DNA of 16,309 nucleotides from Methanobrevibacter sp. (GCA_016291275.1 JAEEWY010000012.1:1-16309), one strand, 5' to 3'; shown: positions 6,527 through 14,251, counted from the first letter of the stretch. The notes: generated by a model from the sequence alone, not told the origin. A program made the numbers and translations.

Positions 6527-8182
6527 ATGAAATATCAAGAACTTGTTAATGTTTACGAGGCATTAGGAGCCACTACAAAAAGATTGGAAAAGACAGATAT
6601 TTTAGCGGATTTTCTAGTAAAAGTTGAGGAAGATGATTTGGAAAAAATCACTTTAATGGCTTTAGGCAGCGTTTTCCCTTCTTGGAGTGAAGAGGAACAG
6701 GGAATAGGCGATAAGCTTGTTATGAAAGCTGTTGGAGATGCTGTAGGAGTTTCTGTAGATGCTGTTGAGGATGCTATCCGTGATGAGGGAGACATTGGAG
6801 CAGCTGCAGAAAAGCTCTATGCCAAAAAGGCTCAAATGACATTTTTCTCACAACCTTTAACTGTCAAATTTGTTTATAATCAATTAAGAAAATTGGCAAC
6901 AATATCTGGAAGCAGGTCCACTGCCCGTAAAATTTCCAATATTCTTGAACTTTTATCTTCCGCTTCTGGAAAGGAAGCAAAATACATTTGCAGGACCATT
7001 TTGGAAGAGCTTAGAATTGGTGTGGGAGAAGGAATCATTCGTGATGCAATATCCCAAGCATTTGGTGTTGACAAGGCTGTTGCAGAAAGGGCACATATGT
7101 TGACAAATGACTTAGGACTTGTTGCAAAGGTGGCAAAGCTTGAAGGTGAAGAAGGGCTTAAGAAACTGACATTGATTCCTGGAAGACCTGTAAAACCAAT
7201 GCTTGCACAACTCTCTGAAGGTATTGATATAAGCATTGAAGAAATGGGTTGTGCACTTTGTGAGACTAAATATGATGGTTTCCGTACTCAATTCCATAAG
7301 AATGGTGATGAAATCACATTATTCACTCGCCGTTTGGAAAATGTCACACATGCTTTCCCAGATGCAGTGGATTTCATCAGAAGAGGTTTCCCAGATGAGG
7401 ACTTTATTGCTGAAGGGGAAATTGTAGGATTTAGGGACAACAAGCCTTTACCATTCCAAACAGTATTGCAAAGGGTCAGAAGGAAATATGATATCCATGA
7501 TGCAATGAAAAATGTTCCTATAAAGATATTCCTATACGATTTGCTCTACTTCAATGAGCCCGTCGTTGATGAACCTATCATCAAACGTAGGGAGATTTTG
7601 GAAAATGCTGTGGATACCTCAATTGATGAATTGAACCTCAGTGATATTGTAAAAGTTGGTCCTGAAAACATAGATGATGCTGTGGAGTTATTCAATAAAT
7701 CCATAGCTGGTGGACATGAGGGAATCATGATTAAAAACTGTGCTGAACCGTATATCCCTGGAATTCGTGGAAAGAAAATGTTAAAGTTCAAGGCAGAACC
7801 TGAAACATTGGATGCAGTTATTGTTGGAGGAACAAAGGGAATCGGTAAAAGAGGAGAGTTTATAGGATCCTATGAGATAGCTCTTCGTGATGAATATGGG
7901 GATCTGCAAACCATCACTAAGATTGGAAGTGGATTTTCAGATGATGATTTGGCAAATCTAACAAAACAAATGCAAGAAATCATAATCTCAGAGAAAGGAA
8001 CTCACATTACTGTTCAGCCAAAGATTGTTTTAGAAATAAAATACAGTGAGATTGTAAAAAGTCCAGAATATCCTGCAGGATACTCTTTACGTTTCCCTAT
8101 TGTAAAAGGCATAAGAACAGATAAGGGTGTAGAGGACATTGATACAATCGAAAGATTGGAATCAATGTATGATGGCCAATAA
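6527..8182 (+). CDS. lig: ATP-dependent DNA ligase (archaeal replicative type)
   Basis: I take the ATG at 6527 (MKYQELVNVYEALG). The frame is open five codons further to a TTG, but GGGATGTGA just upstream of the ATG resembles the 3' 16S complement. The result, 551 residues, matches archaeal DNA ligases. An N-terminal DNA-binding helical domain (about 1-215) is followed by the adenylation domain with K248-Y-D-G251, the lysine that takes AMP, then R253. Further motifs are F-I-A-E-G-E-I (293-299, motif III region), H-E-G-I-M-I-K (397-403, motif IV) and M-L-K-F-K (418-422, motif V). The C-terminal OB domain follows (about 425-551). It seals nicks in replication and repair. The gene looks intact and ends in a long T-rich tract. 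Confidence 0.96.
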   Translation: MKYQELVNVYEALGATTKRLEKTDILADFLVKVEEDDLEKITLMALGSVFPSWSEEEQGIGDKLVMKAVGDAVGVSVDAVEDAIRDEGDIGAAAEKLYAKKAQMTFFSQPLTVKFVYNQLRKLATISGSRSTARKISNILELLSSASGKEAKYICRTILEELRIGVGEGIIRDAISQAFGVDKAVAERAHMLTNDLGLVAKVAKLEGEEGLKKLTLIPGRPVKPMLAQLSEGIDISIEEMGCALCETKYDGFRTQFHKNGDEITLFTRRLENVTHAFPDAVDFIRRGFPDEDFIAEGEIVGFRDNKPLPFQTVLQRVRRKYDIHDAMKNVPIKIFLYDLLYFNEPVVDEPIIKRREILENAVDTSIDELNLSDIVKVGPENIDDAVELFNKSIAGGHEGIMIKNCAEPYIPGIRGKKMLKFKAEPETLDAVIVGGTKGIGKRGEFIGSYEIALRDEYGDLQTITKIGSGFSDDDLANLTKQMQEIIISEKGTHITVQPKIVLEIKYSEIVKSPEYPAGYSLRFPIVKGIRTDKGVEDIDTIERLESMYDGQ

Positions 8183-8183
8183 T

Positions 8184-8240
8184 CTTTATTTTTATTCTTT
8201 TTATTCTTTTTAATCCTTTCTTCTCTTTTTTTATTTTTTC
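8184..8240 (+). terminator. T-rich terminator of lig
   Basis: Repeated T-runs begin two bases after the stop (ATTCTTTTTATTCTTTT, then T7 and T6 runs to 8239). No hairpin. The form is a multi-step archaeal oligo-T terminator. Confidence 0.6.
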
Positions 8241-8323
8241 ATAATTTTACTATTTTTTCATACTTTTTTAGCTATTTTTTCTTTTTTATTTTTCCCATTC
8301 ATTGTCATAATTTTTTCATTGAT

Positions 8324-8437
8324 ATCATTTTAAGTAATTATAATTAGTTTAAAACAATATTATAGTTAAAATATAACTTATTTTTTAATTTTAAGTAATA
8401 TTTATATGCTATTTTAAAAATAAATCATTTTAAGAAT
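8324..8437 (+). promoter_or_regulatory. promoter region of the OB-fold gene with ATTTTAAG repeats
   Basis: ATCATTTTAAGTAAT (8324-8338), AATTTTAAGTAATA (8387-8400) and ATCATTTTAAGAAT (8424-8437) share ATTTTAAG-w-AAT. A TATA-like TTTATATG follows the middle copy at 8401-8408. The third copy lies near the expected start site. Possible regulator boxes, but A/T bias makes chance repeats likely. Confidence 0.25.
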
Positions 8438-8454
8438 GTTTATTTGGTGATTTT

Positions 8455-8853
8455 ATGGAATTAAATGACAAGATAATTTTTAAGGTTGCATTGATTACAT
8501 CATTAGTTGGAATTATTGGAATGCTTGTTTTTGCATCTTACATTGAACCGAAGGAAATTCAAATAAAAGACATTACAAGAAACAACATTGGAGAGACTGT
8601 AGCAGTTACAGGTGTGATTGAATCGATTAAGGAGTCTTCAAGTGGAAGCTCTTGCTTTATGGAGTTGAATGATGGGACTGGAAAGATAAACCTGATCATA
8701 TTCGAATCGACATTAGTTGAGCTTAAGGATGCTGGAAATGATTTAAACAGCTTTAAGAATCATAAAGTGAAGGTAATTGGAAGCATAACAGAATACAAGT
8801 CTTCAATGGAACTGATTTTATCCAATTCAAATTCGATTAAATTGCTTTCTTAA
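8455..8853 (+). CDS. membrane-anchored OB-fold protein
   Basis: The protein has 132 residues. Residues 7-30 (IIFKVALITSLVGIIGMLVFASY) form one transmembrane helix, preceded by only a few residues including Lys6 and Lys10. The remainder is a small beta-rich domain: DITRNNIGETVAVTGVIESIKES, FMELNDGTGKINLIIFES, HKVKVIGSITEYKSSMELILS. This is the pattern of a tRNA_anti-type OB-fold (strand, G-x-I, D-G-T-G-x-I-x-L-x-x-F, V-x-V-x-G), as in aspartyl-tRNA synthetase and RPA-like domains. The short N-terminus suggests that the OB domain lies outside the membrane, so nucleic acid may not be the ligand. GGTGAT (8446-8451) precedes the ATG. The next gene, glmM, starts 110 bp later. Function unknown. Confidence 0.8.
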   Translation: MELNDKIIFKVALITSLVGIIGMLVFASYIEPKEIQIKDITRNNIGETVAVTGVIESIKESSSGSSCFMELNDGTGKINLIIFESTLVELKDAGNDLNSFKNHKVKVIGSITEYKSSMELILSNSNSIKLLS

Positions 8854-8862
8854 GCAATTTTT
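8839..8862 (+). terminator. hairpin over the OB-fold gene stop codon with T-run
   Basis: AAATTGCTT (8839-8847) pairs perfectly with AAGCAATTT (8852-8860), nine base pairs with loop TCTT (8848-8851). The stop TAA (8851-8853) straddles the loop and right arm. The right arm runs into five T (8858-8862). Confidence 0.65.
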
Positions 8863-8963
8863 AATAAAATATTTAAACTTTATAAACAAAAATATATTTA
8901 GATTTAAAATAATTAAAAATATTAAATATTTAATCATTTATTAAATTTTATAAAGGTCATAAA

Positions 8964-10325
8964 ATGGTAGAAAAAAGATTATTTGGTACATTTGGTGTAA
9001 GAAGAACTGCAAATGATGTTTTGACTCCAGAATTTGCATCACGTCTTGCAGCAAGTTATGGATCAATTGTTCAAGGTACTGTAGCTATTGGAGGGGATAC
9101 AAGAACAAGCACTCCAATGCTTAAATACGCAATTACTGCTGGATTGCTTTCATCTGGCTGTGATGTTGTGGATTTAGGAATTCTTCCGACACCAGCTATT
9201 CAATATGCTGTAAGAAATTATTACGATGGGGGAATCATTGTAACCGCTTCACACAATCCTCCAAAATACAATGGCCTTAAATTCGTAGACGAGTTTGGTA
9301 TAGGAACTCCAGACGATATGGAAATTGAGGTTGAAAAGTTATACTTCGACTCAGAGCCTAATAGGGCTTCTTGGGATAAGATTGGAGAATGCTTTAGCAA
9401 TGACACTATAATTAAGGAGTATATTGCAGAGACAATAAAAAGAGTTGATGCTGAAGCAATCAGAAACAGAAAACTTAAGGTTGTAGTTGATTGTGGTTCA
9501 GGAGCAGGTTCCTATACAGCACCTTATATCCTTAAGGAATTAGGTTGTGAGGTAACAACCATCAACTGTCAAGCAGATGGATTTTTCCCAGGAAGAGACC
9601 CAGAGCCAATCGAACCGAATCTTCAGGACTTGATTGCAACTGTTAAGAATTTAGGTGCAGACATCGGTCTTGCTCACGATGGTGATGCAGATAGGACAAT
9701 CTGCATTGATGAGAAAGGAAACTTCATTTTAGGAGATAAGACCTTTGCCCTTGTTGAAAAGCATATGCTAAAGGAAAATGGCGGAGGCATTATTGTAACC
9801 ACTGTAGCTACTTCCCAAGCAATCTATGATATTGCAGAGGAATTTGGCGGTGAAGTGATAGCTACCGCTGTTGGAGATTTGCTTGTTGCAAGAAAACTTA
9901 AGGATACTGATGGATTATTCGGTGGAGAGGAAAATGGAGGACTCATTTTCCCAGACTTTATCTATGGAAGAGATGCAGCTATGACTGTAGCTAAAATACT
10001 TGAAATTCTTGTAAAAGAAGATAAGCCATTATCCGAGCTTGTAGCAGAGCTTCCAGTTTATTATCAGGAAAAGTTAAAGGTCGAATGTGCTGATGATTTA
10101 AAGCAGGAAGTTATGGCAAAGATTGCAGACGAAATCAAGGAAACAACTGATTTCGAGCTTGATACAACAGATGGAGTTAAAATCCTAAAGGATGATGGTT
10201 GGGTAATTATCAGACCTTCAGGTACTGAACCGATCTTCAGATGCTTTGCTGAATCTGACTCCCAGGAAAAAGCTGATGAAATGGCTAGCTGGGGAATCAG
10301 TTTGGTAGAGAAATACAAAAATTAA
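8964..10325 (+). CDS. glmM: phosphoglucosamine mutase (archaeal alpha-D-phosphohexomutase)
   Basis: The protein has 453 residues, normal for the family. The four family signatures are intact: the phosphoserine loop T94-A-S96-H-N-P-P, the Mg-binding loop D239-G-D-A-D-R244, the sugar loop G321-E-E-N-G-G326, and the phosphate-binding loop R417-P-S-G-T-E-P423. The enzyme interconverts glucosamine-6-phosphate and glucosamine-1-phosphate, the step before GlmU in UDP-GlcNAc synthesis. The N-terminus LFGTFGVRRTAN and the EENGG sugar loop fit archaeal GlmM; phosphomannomutase activity is the main alternative. AAGGT (8953-8957) upstream supports the start. A GlmU-like gene end lies at the right of the window, and a hairpin terminator follows the stop. 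Confidence 0.9.
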   Translation: MVEKRLFGTFGVRRTANDVLTPEFASRLAASYGSIVQGTVAIGGDTRTSTPMLKYAITAGLLSSGCDVVDLGILPTPAIQYAVRNYYDGGIIVTASHNPPKYNGLKFVDEFGIGTPDDMEIEVEKLYFDSEPNRASWDKIGECFSNDTIIKEYIAETIKRVDAEAIRNRKLKVVVDCGSGAGSYTAPYILKELGCEVTTINCQADGFFPGRDPEPIEPNLQDLIATVKNLGADIGLAHDGDADRTICIDEKGNFILGDKTFALVEKHMLKENGGGIIVTTVATSQAIYDIAEEFGGEVIATAVGDLLVARKLKDTDGLFGGEENGGLIFPDFIYGRDAAMTVAKILEILVKEDKPLSELVAELPVYYQEKLKVECADDLKQEVMAKIADEIKETTDFELDTTDGVKILKDDGWVIIRPSGTEPIFRCFAESDSQEKADEMASWGISLVEKYKN

Positions 10326-10345
10326 TTTAAGTTTTCAACTTTTTA

Positions 10346-10382
10346 AAAAGCTATTTCAATAGCTTTTATTTTACTATTTTTT
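10346..10382 (+). terminator. hairpin and T-run after glmM
   Basis: AAAAGCTAT (10346-10354), loop TTCA (10355-10358) and ATAGCTTTT (10359-10367) form a perfect 9-bp stem. The sequence then runs T-rich to six T at 10377-10382. It sits in the 63-bp gap before the next gene, whose ATG is at 10389, so it would separate or attenuate transcription into that gene. Confidence 0.65.
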
Positions 10383-10388
10383 GAGAGT

Positions 10389-11195
10389 ATGATACCTAAT
10401 AACAATAAATCAAAATTGATACTTATTTTAGTGATTATATTAGCGATAGCTATTGTTTTTTTCGGATATGCGGTATCTGTGAATAATTCAAACAATTCTA
10501 ATGATGGTGTTATTGCCAATGTTGATAATGTTATCAATATTAATCAATCATATCCTGATGGGCCAACAGCTGAAGCGAAAATCGACACTTCAAATGTAAA
10601 CTCTGTGTTGCTTGGTGAAAATGATTTAGGGTCTGTAGAATTGTTAGGTCCTTTTGGAAACACTGATTCAGACATTAAAATAGCTTATTCAATTGGTATG
10701 CATCCATTGGAAAGCAAGGCTCATAAAGCTTTATTTGATAATGTAAATTCTAAAAGCAGTTCTTTAAGTTATTGTTATTATATCTACAAAATCAATGTAA
10801 CAAATTATGATACTGATGATGAAGGCAGAATGGATGGGCAGTTGCTTGCTCAGGAGTTTGTAGCTCCTCATATAATCAGCAATGATTATGACCTTTTTGT
10901 AGATGTTCACAGCAATAAAGGTATGATTTCAGGAACTTATGAAGAAACCAATTTTGTCTTTGCAGTAGGTCAGGATGAAAAGTCAGAAGCCTTTGTAAAT
11001 AAGATCTTAAATAAAATGCCAGAGTTGGTTTACTATTTCCCAAGTGCACAGTCAAGTCCACCTTATATTACATTGCCTACAGAGCAAGCGGGAATCCCGA
11101 CTGTGAACTATGAAACATATTGTTATGAGTCAATCAATACAACTTATGATTTGATGGGTAAGTTTGTAGATGTAGTTGATAATCTAGAATTTTAA
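10389..11195 (+). CDS. membrane-anchored M14-like zinc hydrolase (AstE/AspA or carboxypeptidase relative)
   Basis: The protein has 268 residues. Residues 9-29 form a hydrophobic N-terminal helix after a Lys-containing start (NNNKSK), i.e. a signal anchor. A polar Asn/Ser linker (31-55) leads to a domain of about 210 residues. That domain carries H105-P-L-E108 (H-x-x-E) after a G-M, then D172-V-H174-S-N, and Y241-E242-T near the C-terminus. The order H-x-x-E … H … E is that of M14 metallocarboxypeptidases and succinylglutamate desuccinylase/aspartoacylase, with two His and one Glu binding zinc and a later catalytic Glu. The topology places the domain outside the cell, where pseudomurein peptides would be a possible substrate; that is inference. 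The start has only GAGAG one base upstream, a poor ribosome site. The next gene is a paralogue. Confidence 0.72.
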   Translation: MIPNNNKSKLILILVIILAIAIVFFGYAVSVNNSNNSNDGVIANVDNVININQSYPDGPTAEAKIDTSNVNSVLLGENDLGSVELLGPFGNTDSDIKIAYSIGMHPLESKAHKALFDNVNSKSSSLSYCYYIYKINVTNYDTDDEGRMDGQLLAQEFVAPHIISNDYDLFVDVHSNKGMISGTYEETNFVFAVGQDEKSEAFVNKILNKMPELVYYFPSAQSSPPYITLPTEQAGIPTVNYETYCYESINTTYDLMGKFVDVVDNLEF

Positions 11196-11251
11196 TTTAT
11201 GAAATTATTGTAATAATTAATTTTTAATAAATTTTTAAGTGTGATGTAAAT

Positions 11252-11923
11252 ATGTTTAAGAAAAATTATCCTCAAGAGCCTACAGATGAAGCAAAAGTGA
11301 ATTCTTCACTATATGATGCAGAATTGATTGGAGAAAATGACTTGGGAACTGTTCATCTTCATGGGCCTTTTGGAAATGCTGATTCAGATATTAGAATAGC
11401 TTACCTGATTGGTATGCATCCAATGGAGAGCAAGGCTCATAGGGGATTATTTGATACAATAATTGAATGGGATAAAGAAGGCATTTTAAATTATTCCTAT
11501 TATATTTACAATATAAATGTAGTTGGGGAGCTTAATGTGGAAACAGAAGGTCGTATGGATGGCCAATTGCTTGCTCAAGAGTTTGCAGCACCACATATAA
11601 TCGATAATAAGTATGATTTCTTTGCAGATATTCACAGCAATAAAGGTTTAAAGGGACCTGGAACCTATGAAAAAACCAATTTCATATTTGCTCCTGGATT
11701 TGATGATGAGTCAACTATTTTCCTCAATGTATTGTTGGGTGAAATCGATGACCTTGTTTATTATGCTCCAGAGTATAGAACAAGTCCTCCATATATTACA
11801 ATTCCAGTTGTGGAAAGTGGAATTCCAACAATTGTTTATGAAACTTTTTCATATGAACCTATGGAAAGAACTTATGATTTAAGTGAAAAATTAGTTAAGG
11901 CAATTGATAATTTGAAGTTCTGA
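11252..11923 (+). CDS. cytosolic M14-like zinc hydrolase, paralogue of the preceding gene
   Basis: The protein has 223 residues, collinear with residues 54-268 of the upstream gene; by eye about half the residues are identical. The same catalytic set is present: H56-P-M-E59, D126-I-H128-S-N, E197 in VYETFSYE. The shared blocks are GENDLG, GPFGN, SDI(R/K)IAY, IGMHP(M/L)ESKAH, EGRMDGQLLAQEF, APHII, HSNKG and SPPYIT. There is no transmembrane or signal segment; the frame is closed upstream by a TAA at 11228-11230, so none was missed. GTGAT (11241-11245) supports the start. It is 56 bp after the first gene and may share its transcript. Tandem duplication with loss or gain of the anchor is the likely history. 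The substrate is unknown. Confidence 0.72.
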   Translation: MFKKNYPQEPTDEAKVNSSLYDAELIGENDLGTVHLHGPFGNADSDIRIAYLIGMHPMESKAHRGLFDTIIEWDKEGILNYSYYIYNINVVGELNVETEGRMDGQLLAQEFAAPHIIDNKYDFFADIHSNKGLKGPGTYEKTNFIFAPGFDDESTIFLNVLLGEIDDLVYYAPEYRTSPPYITIPVVESGIPTIVYETFSYEPMERTYDLSEKLVKAIDNLKF

Positions 11924-12150
11924 TTTTTACATAAATTTTTCTTTTCATTATTTTAATTTTAACTATTATTAAAATATAGTTATATATAGTAAACCTATTT
12001 TTAATCAATTATTATTTCAATTAAATTAATTCAAATTCATTTTTTATTTATTATTAATTCAATAATCTACATAAACTAATTAATTATCATAAAAGTAGTC
12101 AAAAATAGTAAAGAATAGATAAAAATTTTTATTTAGATAAAATTGATAAT

Positions 12151-12167
12151 AAAAAAATTTTAAAAAA
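12151..12167 (-). terminator. oligo-T terminator of the ASCH-TPR gene
   Basis: Read on the minus strand, T6 (12167-12162) and T7 (12157-12151) runs begin within four bases of the stop. No hairpin. The 247-bp gap to the convergent M14-like gene is otherwise plain A/T. Confidence 0.55.
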
Positions 12168-12170
12168 GAG

Positions 12171-13307
12171 TTACATATTTTCCAAACATTCCATTTTCAA
12201 GACTCTTGCATCATCGTTTGATGGGTCAAGAGCAAGAACTTTAGTGAAAAGGATTTCTGCTTCACTGAATCTGTCAAGTTCCATCAACACAACTCCTTTG
12301 TTCAATAGGAATGAAGTGTTTCTTGGCTCAAGCTCTATCGCTTTGTCATAGCATTCAATTGCCTCTTCAAATCTACCAAGATCAAGGAGAGCATTCCCTT
12401 TTCTGTTTTGTGCTGTCGCATCTATTTCGGAATCTTCTAAACATAATTCCAATGCCTTGTCATATGCTTCCAATGCCTCTTCAGGCCTTTCCATATCGGT
12501 CAATACATTTCCACGTGCATTCCAAACTTCTGGGTTGGTGTCATCAATGGTGATTAATTTGTCATAAACTTCCAAAGCCTTATCGAATTCTGCCAGTATT
12601 TCCAAAATGAATCCTCTCCAATAGAGAACTACCGGATTGTTGGGGTTTGCATTCAATGCACCATCACTTGCTTCAAGGGCTTCCTCTATATTTCCGGAGT
12701 TAAGCATAGCTATTGCCTTGTTGTTCCAGATGTACTCATTATCCCCTTCAATCTCCAAAGCCTTGTCATAACATTCGATTGATTCATCAAAACGGTCGAG
12801 CCTGCTTAAATTGTCTCCCTTTTTGTTTAAAAGATAAACATCATTTGGGTCAATCTTTAAGGCAGCATTATAGCATAAGACAGACTTGTCGTATTTGCCT
12901 GTATCAAATAAAATGTCTGCCCTTTGAGTGATCATCTCTTTCTGGTCGATTTTTTCCCCTTTCCATTTGTTGATGTCGAGTTTTTCAAAATAGATCACTT
13001 GGAATAAATCTTCATCAGAGATTCCATCAGGATACATTTTTTTAAATTCCTTCACCATTTCATTGGAATCTGCATATCCTTCCTCTTGGGCTAACTTATC
13101 ATTGTTCTTGATTTCTTTAAATGGAAGTGTCTTTACGTCAGTAACTTGAGCTTCAAAAATTTTCTTTTTTTCTTTAGATGCTAAATTCCAATAGCAATGA
13201 AGTCTGTCTCCAACTTTTAAAGGTGTTTTCCATAGTTTCCTTACAGTCATAGCTTTTTTATTTGTGATTATATTTATGTTCTGACTTCCAAAGGACATGA
13301 TTGGCAT
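12171..13307 (-). CDS. ASCH domain-TPR repeat fusion protein
   Basis: The protein has 378 residues. Residues 8-110 look like an ASCH domain (PUA-like fold): ITNKKAMTVRKLWKTPLKVGDRLHCYW resembles the I-x-x-G-K-K-T-x-T-I-R-K … V-G-D-x-L-x-x-Y-W opening of archaeal ASCH proteins, and KIFEAQVTDVKTLPF fits the following strand. Seven tetratricopeptide repeats follow (about 126-378) with the usual 34-residue pitch, for example FDESIECYDKALEIEGDN and FEEAIECYDKAIELEPRN. ASCH domains are linked to RNA or nucleotide binding, and TPRs to protein contacts. A role as an RNA- or translation-linked scaffold is inference. It has no signal peptide, so is cytosolic. ATCACC on the plus strand (13311-13316), i.e. 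GGTGAT, lies three bases before the ATG. A dyad at 13354-13375 lies upstream. Confidence 0.82.
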   Translation of the reverse strand: MPIMSFGSQNINIITNKKAMTVRKLWKTPLKVGDRLHCYWNLASKEKKKIFEAQVTDVKTLPFKEIKNNDKLAQEEGYADSNEMVKEFKKMYPDGISDEDLFQVIYFEKLDINKWKGEKIDQKEMITQRADILFDTGKYDKSVLCYNAALKIDPNDVYLLNKKGDNLSRLDRFDESIECYDKALEIEGDNEYIWNNKAIAMLNSGNIEEALEASDGALNANPNNPVVLYWRGFILEILAEFDKALEVYDKLITIDDTNPEVWNARGNVLTDMERPEEALEAYDKALELCLEDSEIDATAQNRKGNALLDLGRFEEAIECYDKAIELEPRNTSFLLNKGVVLMELDRFSEAEILFTKVLALDPSNDDARVLKMECLENM

Positions 13308-13353
13308 TTTATCACCTTTTTTGGAGACTTTTAATAAAAAATAGTCTAAATAA

Positions 13354-13375
13354 ATAATTAAGTAATCTTAATTAT
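13354..13375 (-). promoter_or_regulatory. dyad upstream of the ASCH-TPR gene
   Basis: ATAATTAAG (13354-13362), TAAT and CTTAATTAT (13367-13375) form a perfect 9-bp inverted repeat with a four-base centre. A TATA-like stretch lies just upstream on the minus strand (about 13383-13374). The position between TATA and start codon suits an operator; it could also form a leader hairpin. Mostly A/T, so uncertain. Confidence 0.35.
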
Positions 13376-13481
13376 ATTATTATCTTTATTGAAAAATTAA
13401 TAAACTTATCTATTTATTTTTCAAGTTTTCAATTTGATTAATTTAAATTGATTTCAATTGAATTTATGAATATGAACAATT

Positions 13482-13499
13482 TTTAAATAGCTATTTAAA
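13482..13499 (-). other. 18-bp palindrome over the radical SAM gene stop
   Basis: TTTAAATAG followed by CTATTTAAA is a perfect 18-bp palindrome that contains the stop codon (13497-13495). As RNA it gives a 7-bp stem with loop AGCT. No T-run follows on the minus strand, so it is a 3'-end structure rather than a classic terminator. Confidence 0.5.
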
Positions 13500-14205
13500 T
13501 GCTTTTTTGACCAAATTCTGCAGTTTTTACATTTATGTCCTGATTAGGATATGCCGCTTTGATCCTTTTAGCAATATCCTCCATGTCATGAGGGTTTGGC
13601 TCTTCTGCCTCAGCCAAGGATTCATCTAAAACGCATCTGTTTCTAAATTGCTGAATGGTGTATAAATCACATTCAACTTCATCAACTATTGTAAAAAGGT
13701 CTTCTTCTGTGAGCAATTTAGGGCAATAAGTGGTTCTGCATTCTAAAGTGATATCATCATATCTATTTACAATTTCCATGGATTCCTTTACCTTTTCCCC
13801 AATGTCTGCATTGATGACTTCATTGTATTTGTCGAATGGAGCCTTAACATCCATAGCCACATAATCCACTAATCCTAAATCAAGTATTTTTTGAAGTCTA
13901 TCTGGGTAAACTCCACTTGTATCCAATTTGGTTTTAAGACCAATTTCCCTAACATATTTGAAGATTTCAATAACATCTTCATATTGGACTAAAGGCTCTC
14001 CGCCTGAAACAACAACAGCATCCATAAACATTGCAGAATCATCAATCTTTTCATATATCTCTTCCAAACTGATTTCAGTTCCCTCTTCCAATATTTCGCT
14101 ATTGCTGCAATATGGGCATCTTAGAGGGCATTTTGCTAAAAATATTACAAAAGACATATTTTTCGGATATTCAATTGATGATGTTACTGTAACGCTGTAT
14201 TCCAT
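13495..14205 (-). CDS. radical SAM protein, anaerobic ribonucleotide reductase activase (NrdG)-like
   Basis: The protein has 236 residues. The cluster-binding motif is C26-P-L-R-C30-P-Y-C33 (CX3CX2C), followed by S-N as in activases, then S67-G-G-E-P71 for SAM binding. The strand YVAMDVKAPFDKY is typical of the NrdG2-type family annotated as anaerobic ribonucleoside-triphosphate reductase activating protein. These enzymes use SAM and a [4Fe-4S] cluster to make a glycyl radical on a partner enzyme. No glycyl radical enzyme (nrdD, pflB) lies in the window, so the partner is unknown. The C-terminal third has extra cysteines (C156, C161, C180, C191). The gene is 46 bp downstream of hisC on the same strand. 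Its stop lies inside an 18-bp perfect palindrome (13482-13499). Confidence 0.8.
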   Translation of the reverse strand: MEYSVTVTSSIEYPKNMSFVIFLAKCPLRCPYCSNSEILEEGTEISLEEIYEKIDDSAMFMDAVVVSGGEPLVQYEDVIEIFKYVREIGLKTKLDTSGVYPDRLQKILDLGLVDYVAMDVKAPFDKYNEVINADIGEKVKESMEIVNRYDDITLECRTTYCPKLLTEEDLFTIVDEVECDLYTIQQFRNRCVLDESLAEAEEPNPHDMEDIAKRIKAAYPNQDINVKTAEFGQKSI

Positions 14206-14251
14206 TTTATCAAACCTTTAATATTATAGTTAGTATTTTTTCATTTTTAAT

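Noticed and set aside
8921..8934. 14-bp palindrome ATTAAATATTTAAT upstream of glmM
   Set aside because: Only A and T, in a region where such palindromes are expected by chance. It may simply be a TATA element.
10389..11923. The two M14-like ORFs as one gene broken by a frameshift
   Set aside because: Each contains a complete catalytic domain with the same motifs, and each has its own stop and start; they are duplicates, not fragments.
12119..12132. 14-bp palindrome ATAAAAATTTTTAT between the convergent M14-like and ASCH-TPR genes
   Set aside because: A/T only, with no loop of useful size; not distinguishable from background.
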